From contig JAICVH010000227.1 of assembly GCA_025935435.1 (NCBI GenBank), forward strand, positions 1-5,082: a stretch of 5,082 nucleotides of DNA, read 5' to 3'. The stretch's first letter is position 1. Each line of letters starts with the position of its first letter. Source of the stretch: Burkholderiales bacterium (GTDB lineage: Bacteria; Pseudomonadota; Gammaproteobacteria; Burkholderiales; Casimicrobiaceae). A program made the position numbers and the translations under genes. Under the pieces are notes generated by a model. It was not told the DNA's origin. It did not search any database and saw only the letters and a list, made by a program, of their open reading frames with translations. Shown here in pieces: positions 1 through 5,082 of this stretch.

Positions 1-419
1 AGTTTCGCCAGTGATTCGCCGGACGCATTGGGATACGCATCGACGAACGCCTGAACACCTTCCGGACCCGCAAGCGCGCGATCGCGCCACTGCTCGACCA
101 GCGCGAACTGGGCGCGTTCGCGCTCCGGCCCCTGAGCGAAACGCGCAAGCGCCACACGCAGCGGCTCAGGATCGACGTCGCGCATCAGCCGGCCGATGTA
201 CTGCAACTGCCGGCGTTTCGCCTCGTGGCGCGTGATCGTTCGCGCGAGCGCGATCGCGTCCACCAACTGCTCGGGCAGGTCGAGCGTCGCAAGGCGCTTC
301 GGATCGAGCGCGATCAGCGCAACCCCGAGCTGCTGCAACGCATGCATGTCGTGCTTGCGTTTGGTCTTTGACGGCGGCAGCGCGGCATCGCCGTGCGTCA
401 GAGCGTCGTGGGCGTTCAT
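1..419 (-). CDS. darP: DarP/YjgA, ribosome-associated maturation factor (N-terminal part, cut by window edge)
   Basis: The reverse strand reads in frame from an ATG at 419 to the window edge, giving 139 complete codons. The family is usually about 170-200 residues, so the C-terminus lies outside. DarP (formerly YjgA, DUF615) is a cytoplasmic factor that binds 50S precursors and helps late large-subunit maturation. The visible protein starts MNAHDALTH and has the family's early basic stretch KTKRKHDMHALQQLG (residues 18-32). The hallmark HEAKRRQLQYIGRLMR follows at 65-80. An in-frame TAG lies a few codons upstream of the ATG, so the start is well bounded, although no clear Shine-Dalgarno precedes it. 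The divergent neighbour is pmbA, as in E. coli, which supports the call. No break or frameshift is visible. The family assignment is secure; the detailed role is known from the family, not from this sequence. Confidence 0.93.
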   Translation of the reverse strand, partial: MNAHDALTHGDAALPPSKTKRKHDMHALQQLGVALIALDPKRLATLDLPEQLVDAIALARTITRHEAKRRQLQYIGRLMRDVDPEPLRVALARFAQGPERERAQFALVEQWRDRALAGPEGVQAFVDAYPNASGESLAK

Positions 420-438
420 GCGGTTGGACAAACGTGTT

Positions 439-450
439 TGCTATGATAGC
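439..450. promoter_or_regulatory. Divergent promoter with a symmetric, shared -10 element
   Basis: On the plus strand TGC-TATGAT (439-447) is a good extended -10, predicting a start near 454 and a leader of about 20 nt before pmbA. The core GCTATGATAGC (440-450) is a palindrome around its central base. The minus strand therefore reads TATCAT (448 to 443), a usable -10 for darP with a predicted start near 436. No convincing -35 is visible for pmbA at 16-18 bp spacing. For darP only weak candidates exist (TTCTTG or TTGCTG within 464-472). Neither gene has a strong Shine-Dalgarno. The sites are seen directly; the transcription starts are inferred. Confidence 0.6.
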
Positions 451-473
451 CGACGCTCCCTTGCAGCAAGAAG

Positions 474-1871
474 ATGACGGTCTCCACGAACGCCGTGCGC
501 GCGCCTGCGCCGACATCCCGGCCCGGATACGGTGAAGGCAAATCCCATTTTCCCGTGTCGACTGCGACGCTCGAACGCGTCGCGGCCGCGGTACTCGATG
601 CCGCGCGCGCAGGTGGCGCGAGCGCTGCCGAGACCGAGGTTTCCCAAGCCGTGGGACAAAGCGTGACCGTGCGCAAGAACGATGTCGAGACGATCGCGTA
701 CAACCGCGACAAGGGCGTCGGCGTCACCGTGTACGTCGGTGCGCGCCGTGGCCACGCGAGCACGGCGGACTTCTCCGATGAGTCGATTGGCGCGACCGTC
801 GACAAGGCGCTCGCAATCGCGCGCTACACGGCCGAGGATCCGTGCGCCGGCCTTGCCGATCCCGATCGGCTCGCGCGCGCGTGGCCGGACCTCGATCTCT
901 ACCATCCGTGGGAGCTGTCGGTCGACGATGCGATCGCGCTCGGTCGCGAGACGGAGGCCGCCGCACTCGCGGTCGATCCGCGCCTCACGAACAGCGAGGG
1001 CGCCAGCGTTTCGCGCGGCGAGTCGGAGTTCATCTACGCGAACAGCCTTGGCTTCAGCGGCGGCTATCGCAGCTCGCGCCATCATATCGACTGCGCTGTG
1101 ATCGGCGAGCTCGACGGCGCGATGCAACGTGACTACTGGTACACGGCGGCGCGCGCGCCTGACGAGCTGCTTGCGCCGGCCGATGTCGGTCGCATTGCGG
1201 GTGAGCGCACGGTCCGGCGTCTGGGTTCACGACAACTCGGAACGCTCGAGTGTCCGGTGCTGTTCGAAGCACCCGAAGCGGCCGATCTGCTCGGCGCATT
1301 CGTGCACGCGGTATCGGGAGGCAGTCTGTATCGCAAGTCGTCGTTCCTGCTGGATTCGCTCGGTCAGTCGGTGTTCGCGTCGCACGTGAACATCCACGAG
1401 GAGCCGCACTTGCTGCGCGGGCGCGGCAGTGCCCCGTTCGACAACGAAGGCGTTGCCACCGAGCGCAGGAATGTCGTGGAGAACGGCGTCGTGCAGGGTT
1501 ATTTTCTGGGCAGCTATTCGGCGCGCAAGCTCGGTCTGCGTTCGACCGGCAACGCCGGCGGTGCGCACAACCTCGTCATTCCCGGAACGGACGATCTGGC
1601 CGCGCTGATGCGACGCATGGGACGCGGCTTGTTCGTCACCGAACAACTCGGGCAGGGCGTCAACGCGGTGACCGGTGATTACTCGCGCGGCGCTGCCGGT
1701 TTCTGGATCGAGGACGGGCAGATCGCCTATCCGGTCGAGGAAATCACCATCGCCGGCAACCTGAAGCAGATGTTTCGGGACATCGTCGCGCTCGGCAGCG
1801 ACATCGACCGCCGGGGCTCGCGGCACGTCGGGTCGATGCTCATTTCGCGTATGACGATCGCCGGCAGCTAG
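474..1871 (+). CDS. pmbA: PmbA/TldE, non-metal subunit of the TldD-TldE metalloprotease
   Basis: This 465-residue protein matches the PmbA/TldE family along its whole length (E. coli TldE is about 450). TldE pairs with TldD to form a cytoplasmic protease that degrades unfolded peptides. In E. coli it trims the microcin B17 precursor and destroys the antitoxin CcdA. TldD carries the HExxxH zinc site, and no such motif is present here, as expected for TldE. Visible landmarks are RYTAEDPCAGLAD in the N-terminal domain, GGSLYRKSSFLLDSLGQ in the centre, ERRNVVENG (330-338), SARKLGLRSTGNAGGAHN (ending at 366), GQGVNAVTGDYSRGAAGFW (from 393), and the terminal MTIAGS. About 15-25 residues precede the first conserved helix (ATLERVAAAV), so the true start could be slightly downstream, for example the GTG near residue 28. 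The ATG at 474 fits the promoter at 439-447, but AAGAAG abuts it directly and is too close to be a good ribosome binding site. tldD is not in the window. The family call is very firm. Confidence 0.96.
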   Translation: MTVSTNAVRAPAPTSRPGYGEGKSHFPVSTATLERVAAAVLDAARAGGASAAETEVSQAVGQSVTVRKNDVETIAYNRDKGVGVTVYVGARRGHASTADFSDESIGATVDKALAIARYTAEDPCAGLADPDRLARAWPDLDLYHPWELSVDDAIALGRETEAAALAVDPRLTNSEGASVSRGESEFIYANSLGFSGGYRSSRHHIDCAVIGELDGAMQRDYWYTAARAPDELLAPADVGRIAGERTVRRLGSRQLGTLECPVLFEAPEAADLLGAFVHAVSGGSLYRKSSFLLDSLGQSVFASHVNIHEEPHLLRGRGSAPFDNEGVATERRNVVENGVVQGYFLGSYSARKLGLRSTGNAGGAHNLVIPGTDDLAALMRRMGRGLFVTEQLGQGVNAVTGDYSRGAAGFWIEDGQIAYPVEEITIAGNLKQMFRDIVALGSDIDRRGSRHVGSMLISRMTIAGS

Positions 1872-1894
1872 CATGACGATCGCAGTCAGCTAGC
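1851..1894 (+). repeat. 22-bp tandem duplication across the pmbA stop codon
   Basis: Two adjacent 22-bp units, 1851-1872 and 1873-1894, match at 20 of 22 positions. The first encodes the last pmbA residues MTIAGS plus TAG and one base. The second, in another frame, would read MTIAVS plus TAG. The two mismatches lie together at unit positions 12 and 14. MTIAGS resembles the normal family ending (E. coli TldE ends in a similar MKIAGQ), so the first unit is probably the original and the second a non-coding copy. Each unit ends in the palindrome GCTAGC. Confidence 0.9.
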
Positions 1895-1944
1895 CCACGT
1901 CACCCGTTCGCGTTTGCGCCCATAGCGTTAACAGGCCTAGGCAC

Positions 1945-3588
1945 GTGAACGTCCTCGAGCCGATCGCCGACTGGCTCCGCCGGGTCAACGATCCGCTTCG
2001 GAACTCCACGCAGATCGGGCGGTGGATGGCCCGGCTGCCCGCCGGTGATGTTCTCGAGATCCAGAGCCAGTCGCTCGAACTGCTCGCCAATTTTCCCGTC
2101 GGTGGCCGCGAGGCGGACGCGGCGCAGGTCGAGGCGCTGCTCGAACTCGATGCGCGACTCGAGCCGATCGTTCGTGATTTGACGCGCCAGTACACGATCA
2201 ACTACCAGAAGAGTTCCACCGTCGAATCGCGGCTGTGGCACGCGGTGTTCGACCTCGTGAAGGGCTTCATCGGCGCCTACAACGCCGCGCTGCAAGCGGG
2301 CTTCCCGCATGCCGAGAATCGCCGCTGGCGGGTCATCCTCCCGTGGGCGCTCGTGCGTCTCGCCCATTACCGGGGACTCGACGGCAAGTTCAGACTCTTT
2401 CGGTACAGTCACTGGATCCCCGCACAGTGGCGAGAATTTCACGAGGTCTACGAACTCGCGCGTGCACGCGCATGGCACCGCGAGCAACTCGTATTCGGCG
2501 CGGGTGCGTTTGCGAAACCCGGGATCTTCGTCGAGCAGGTGTACCTCAACATGCTGCTGCTGATGCGGCTCGATTCGGGGAACTTCACGCCCGACCAGGT
2601 CGAGTGGGTCGGGACACAGCTCGAGGATTGGGCGCCGACACTCACGCTGATGCCGACCGCGAGCGAGGGCGCCGGTTTCTACGTCGACCTGACCGGTGCG
2701 CAGGGACTGCGCCGGCGAGACAAGCCCGTGGTCGGCGGTCGAACACTTTACGTCGACACAGGCCCTGTCTATACGCGCATCGTCGAGCGCCTCCGCTGGT
2801 TGCCGGAAAACGATGAAGAGCCGCTTGCAGCCGGCGAACTTCCCGCGCGCGAACAGCGATTGCTGCTGATGCGGCTCGCCGCGTTGTTCGGACCCGATGC
2901 GATTGCGCATGCACCGCGTGCGTCGCGCCAATCCGCTGACGAGCATGTCCGCGTCGTGAGTGGTCTGCACGCGCTGACGCGCGCCGTCGCCGAGATCGAC
3001 CGCCTGCCCGACGCGGCCCGCACGCCTGGCGTGATGACGAGTTTCGACGAAGTCACGGTCATCAACCCTGGAATCAACCCCGCATCGATCGAACGTCGTG
3101 TGCGAGGGACACGGTGGAAGATGGTCGACCGCAGTGAAAGCGGCTGTCGGTTGATGGCGCCGGCCAAGGAAGCACCGGCAAAACTTGGCGAGTTGCTCGC
3201 GATCAATGACGGAGGATTGTGGATCCTGGGCGTCGTGCGCCGCATGCAACGGCAGCAAGTGGATGAGATGACGGTGGGCGTCGAGATCATCGCGCGGCGG
3301 CTCGTGCGCGTGCTGCTGCGCAACTGGGCGGCGCCTGTCGAGGCACCCCGTTCCGGGCGCGGAAATTACGACAAGCCGTTCTTCGGCATCTACCTGCCTG
3401 CTGCGCCGGAGAACCGCCAGGCTTCACAGCGCAGTCTGATCGGGCCGGACGATCGCTTCACCCCCGGCGGCATGATCGAACTCGATACCGGAAGCGCGCG
3501 CTACCTGATCCGGTTCACCAAGACACTGGAACGTCAGACCGGCTGGACGTGGACGCTGTTCAATGCGGTGCGAAAGCTTACGGCGTGA
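1945..3588 (+). CDS. Uncharacterised cytoplasmic protein with C-terminal PilZ-like domain
   Basis: A 547-residue protein with no signal peptide or membrane segment, so probably cytoplasmic. Residues 1 to about 340 look mainly helical and are rich in Leu, Arg and Glu; I do not recognise a named domain there. Around 382-455 the sequence has a PilZ-like layout. An Arg cluster (R384, R385, R387, R390) precedes D395-R-S397-E-S-G400, an exact DxSxxG motif. The strands LGELLAINDG, LWILGVVRRM and TVGVEIIARR follow. PilZ domains usually bind cyclic di-GMP, but the canonical RxxxR spacing is not met here, so binding is uncertain. Betaproteobacterial relatives with this architecture are often annotated as PilZ proteins or, less convincingly, molecular chaperones; the Pseudomonas c-di-GMP receptor FimW may be distantly similar, from memory. 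The start is GTG with only weak upstream purines (ACAGG at 1931-1935, AGG at 1939-1941). It lies 73 bp after pmbA on the same strand with no terminator between, so co-transcription is likely. The coding call is strong; the function is not known. Confidence 0.85.
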   Translation: MNVLEPIADWLRRVNDPLRNSTQIGRWMARLPAGDVLEIQSQSLELLANFPVGGREADAAQVEALLELDARLEPIVRDLTRQYTINYQKSSTVESRLWHAVFDLVKGFIGAYNAALQAGFPHAENRRWRVILPWALVRLAHYRGLDGKFRLFRYSHWIPAQWREFHEVYELARARAWHREQLVFGAGAFAKPGIFVEQVYLNMLLLMRLDSGNFTPDQVEWVGTQLEDWAPTLTLMPTASEGAGFYVDLTGAQGLRRRDKPVVGGRTLYVDTGPVYTRIVERLRWLPENDEEPLAAGELPAREQRLLLMRLAALFGPDAIAHAPRASRQSADEHVRVVSGLHALTRAVAEIDRLPDAARTPGVMTSFDEVTVINPGINPASIERRVRGTRWKMVDRSESGCRLMAPAKEAPAKLGELLAINDGGLWILGVVRRMQRQQVDEMTVGVEIIARRLVRVLLRNWAAPVEAPRSGRGNYDKPFFGIYLPAAPENRQASQRSLIGPDDRFTPGGMIELDTGSARYLIRFTKTLERQTGWTWTLFNAVRKLTA

Positions 3589-3613
3589 ACGCGATGGCGG
3601 CCGCCGACACGGC

Positions 3614-3622
3614 TGCTAGAAT
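3614..3622 (+). promoter_or_regulatory. Extended -10 promoter for the TRAP receptor gene
   Basis: TGC-TAGAAT (3614-3622) is an extended -10 close to the consensus TGnTATAAT and very like the one ahead of pmbA. The predicted start is near 3629, giving a leader of about 110 nt before the ATG at 3741. No clear -35 is seen 16-18 bp upstream, which extended -10 promoters tolerate. It begins 26 bp after the upstream gene's stop codon, so the TRAP receptor can be transcribed on its own. Confidence 0.55.
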
Positions 3623-3672
3623 GCCGGACTAATTTCGTGCCTGGCCGCGACCGGGCGCAGCGGGTGGGAGAG

Positions 3673-3717
3673 CGGGCTGACGGCCCGAAGCTGAAATCAA
3701 TCGTCGGCGCGGCCGAC
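3673..3717 (+). other. Two small hairpins in the TRAP receptor mRNA leader
   Basis: CGGGC (3673-3677) can pair with GCCCG (3683-3687) over a 5-nt loop. GTCGGC (3703-3708) pairs perfectly with GCCGAC (3712-3717) over a GCG loop. The second ends about 10 nt before the Shine-Dalgarno, so it could affect ribosome access. Neither is followed by a T-run, so they are not intrinsic terminators. In sequence this GC-rich, short stems also arise by chance, and no known riboswitch class is recognised. Confidence 0.35.
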
Positions 3718-3727
3718 ACATGAAAGC

Positions 3728-3734
3728 GAGGAGA
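3728..3734 (+). promoter_or_regulatory. Shine-Dalgarno that fixes the TRAP receptor start at 3741
   Basis: GAGGAGA lies 7 nt (counted from AGGAG) ahead of the ATG at 3741. An in-frame ATG at 3720 would put this site inside the gene and has no comparable site of its own. It would also add seven residues (MKARRLR) in front of the Tat signal. The 3741 start is preferred. Confidence 0.85.
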
Positions 3735-3740
3735 CTACGG

Positions 3741-4847
3741 ATGGAACGTCGTTCGTTCATCAAGCACACCGGCCTGGCCGGGATCCTGGCGGCGAGTTCA
3801 GCGCCGGTGTTCGCGCAAGCCGCGCCCGAAGTCAAGTGGCGACTGGCATCGAGCTTTCCGAAGAGCCTCGACACCATTTTCGGTGCGGCGGAAGTGATCA
3901 GCAAGCGTGTCGCCGCGTCGACGAACAACAAGTTCCAGATCCAGACGTTTGCCGGCGGCGAAATCGTTCCGCCGTTCGGCGTGGTCGATGCCGTGCAGAA
4001 CGGCACGATTCAGTGCGCGCATACGGCGCCTTATTACTTCTTCGGCAAGGATCCGACGTTCGCATTCGGCTGCGCAATCCCGTTCGGCATGAACTACCGT
4101 CAGCAGAATGCATGGATGTATCACGGCGGCGGCATGCAGTTGATGCGCGAGTTCTACAAGGACTACAACATCGTCAACTTCCCGGCCGGCAACACCGGCG
4201 CGCAGATGGGCGGCTTCTTCCGCAAGGAGATCAAGACGCCTGCGGACTTCAAGGGGCTGAAGATGCGCATCGGCGGCACGGGCGGATTGCCGTTGCAGAA
4301 GCTCGGCGTTATCCCGCAGCAGATACCGGGCGGCGACATCTATCCGGCGCTCGAAAAGGGCACGATCGACGCGGCGGAGTGGGTCGGTCCGTACGACGAC
4401 GAAAAGCTCGGTCTGTACAAGGTCGCGAAGTACTACTACTACCCGGGCTGGTGGGAGGGTGGGCCGGAACTCGACCTGTTCGTGAACGCCAAGGCGTACC
4501 AGGACCTGCCGAAGGACTACCAGTCGATCCTCGAAGGCGCGTGCTACGAAGCGAACGTCGACATGATGGCGAAGTACGACGCGCTGAATCCTGCAGCACT
4601 GAAGAAGCTGATTGCCGGCGGCGTGAAGCTCGCGCCGTTCTCGAACGAGATTCTCGCGGCGTGCTACAAGGCGACGACCGAAACCTACGAGGAAATCTCG
4701 GAGAAGAACGCGAAGTTCAAGAAGATCTACGAACCGTGGAAGGCGTTCCGCAACGACCAGATCGCGTGGTTCCAGGTCTCCGAGAACCGGTTCGACAACT
4801 TCATGATCGCGACCGGACGCATGTCGCAGCGCGGCCCGAGCAAGTAA
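3741..4847 (+). CDS. TRAP transporter solute-binding receptor, DctP/TakP type, Tat-exported
   Basis: This 368-residue protein is the periplasmic receptor of a tripartite ATP-independent (TRAP) transporter. Residues 1-26 form a twin-arginine signal, ERRSFIKHTG followed by a hydrophobic stretch and VFA-QA, so cleavage is likely after A25 or A27 and export probably occurs folded. The mature part has family landmarks: GGEIVPPFGVVDAVQNGT, GNTGAQMGGFFRKEI (N151, Q155), LKMRIGG (R176), DAAEWVGP (E213) and YPGWWEGGPELD (E239). It resembles Rhodobacter TakP, which binds 2-oxoacids such as pyruvate. Q155, R176 and E239 appear to fall at TakP-like ligand positions, judged from memory and not an alignment. 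FcbT1-type receptors for chloroaromatic acids are close relatives, so the ligand is open. No DctQ or DctM genes lie in the window: a PilZ-like gene precedes it and a terminator follows at once. It has its own promoter, a strong Shine-Dalgarno and a terminator. Confidence 0.95.
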   Translation: MERRSFIKHTGLAGILAASSAPVFAQAAPEVKWRLASSFPKSLDTIFGAAEVISKRVAASTNNKFQIQTFAGGEIVPPFGVVDAVQNGTIQCAHTAPYYFFGKDPTFAFGCAIPFGMNYRQQNAWMYHGGGMQLMREFYKDYNIVNFPAGNTGAQMGGFFRKEIKTPADFKGLKMRIGGTGGLPLQKLGVIPQQIPGGDIYPALEKGTIDAAEWVGPYDDEKLGLYKVAKYYYYPGWWEGGPELDLFVNAKAYQDLPKDYQSILEGACYEANVDMMAKYDALNPAALKKLIAGGVKLAPFSNEILAACYKATTETYEEISEKNAKFKKIYEPWKAFRNDQIAWFQVSENRFDNFMIATGRMSQRGPSK

Positions 4848-4871
4848 ACCTCGGTCTGCGTCTCAAAAGGC

Positions 4872-4899
4872 AACCCCGCTGCGGCGGGGTTCTTTTTTT
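4872..4899 (+). terminator. Intrinsic terminator of the TRAP receptor gene
   Basis: AACCCCGC (4872-4879) pairs perfectly with GCGGGGTT (4884-4891), closed by a TGCG loop, and is followed after one C by seven T (4893-4899). The C(UGCG)G loop belongs to the very stable UNCG tetraloop class. It begins 24 bp after the stop codon and ends the one-gene unit. Confidence 0.93.
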
Positions 4900-4909
4900 C
4901 CCGCCGCAA

Positions 4910-4935
4910 TTGCGCGTCGCGCAACCGCGCGCAAC
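4910..4935. repeat. Perfect 7-1-7 inverted repeat with an extra half-site
   Basis: TTGCGCG (4910-4916) and CGCGCAA (4918-4924) form a perfect inverted repeat around a single T. The right arm recurs as CGCGCAAC at 4928-4935, ten bases (about one helical turn) further on. The layout is operator-like, possibly for a gene beyond the right edge, but CG-rich words are common here and chance is a fair explanation. The rest of 4936-5082 shows only GC-rich sequence and no supported gene. Confidence 0.3.
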
Positions 4936-5082
4936 GAACGCGGGGCCCATACATAGCTACGCGTCGCGTGTGCAAAGCGCTGCAACGAACGCCACCGGCG
5001 TGTCCAGGCAGCGGGCGAAGCGGCGCGCGCGCGAGTGGGAGCGCGGTCCGTCACGGGTGGCGCGGCGCGCTGCGCGCGCGAA

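Noticed and set aside
424..429. TTGGAC as a -35 box for pmbA
   Set aside because: The spacer to TATGAT at 442 would be only 12 bp, too short for a sigma-70 promoter; the extended -10 is the better explanation.
441..1127. Minus-strand open frame of 228 codons across the 5' half of pmbA
   Set aside because: It overlaps the conserved pmbA N-terminal domain and the divergent promoter, and its composition is typical of a high-GC shadow frame.
1227..1874. Minus-strand open frame of 215 codons inside pmbA
   Set aside because: It lies fully opposite the well-conserved TldE catalytic-region motifs and shows no family resemblance. It is a shadow of the sense codons.
1900..3258. Long open frame of 452 codons on the minus strand, opposite the PilZ-like gene
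   Set aside because: Long antisense open frames are expected in high-GC genes. The plus-strand protein has recognisable motifs and natural composition, while the minus-strand product is rich in Arg, His and Asp with no family features and no ribosome binding site or promoter that I could see.
3594..3632. Short frame encoding MAAADTAARMPD before the TRAP receptor
   Set aside because: It has no Shine-Dalgarno, and the predicted -10 element (3617-3622) falls inside it, so a transcript from that promoter would not contain it intact.
4863..5054. Minus-strand open frames in the right-hand gap (also 4727-4975)
   Set aside because: They run through the terminator or into the TRAP receptor gene, are dominated by Arg and Ala, and match no family I know.
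5051..5082. Alternating GC-rich run that could fold into a hairpin or form Z-DNA
   Set aside because: It is simple GCGC-type low complexity common in this genome type, and it is cut by the window edge, so no function can be argued.

Overview
This is a high-GC window (roughly 65% by eye) that reads as an ordinary stretch of a betaproteobacterial, probably Burkholderiales, chromosome. The assignment rests on the gene order darP/yjgA <- -> pmbA/tldE, on the TakP-like Tat-exported TRAP receptor, and on extended -10 promoters of the TGCTAnnAT kind. It is an inference, not a proven placement. I see no mobile element, tRNA, rRNA or CRISPR array.

Layout. Positions 1-419 (minus strand) hold the N-terminal 139 codons of the ribosome-maturation factor DarP (YjgA), cut by the left edge. 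A 54-bp divergent gap (420-473) follows, with a nearly symmetric -10 element that can serve both directions. pmbA (tldE, 474-1871, plus) encodes the TldE half of the TldD/TldE protease. Its last codons and stop are tandemly duplicated (1851-1894). A 547-residue cytoplasmic protein (1945-3588, plus, GTG start) follows after 73 bp, with no terminator between. It has a C-terminal PilZ-like segment and is the least characterised gene here. A 152-bp gap carries an extended -10 promoter and two small hairpins in the predicted leader. A Tat-exported TRAP solute receptor (3741-4847, plus) then stands alone and ends at a strong intrinsic terminator (4872-4899). The final 183 bp (4900-5082) hold no gene I can support, only a short perfect inverted repeat and GC-rich low-complexity sequence.

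How the genes relate. darP and pmbA are neighbours in many proteobacteria, including E. coli, and probably share one divergent promoter. The PilZ-like gene is likely co-transcribed with pmbA because of orientation, spacing and the absence of a terminator, but no shared pathway is evident. The TRAP receptor appears to be an independent one-gene unit with no DctQ or DctM membrane partners in the window. I found no clearly new multi-gene system. The points most worth checking are the symmetric promoter, the duplicated pmbA terminus, the PilZ-like protein with an atypical arginine motif, and the orphan TRAP receptor.
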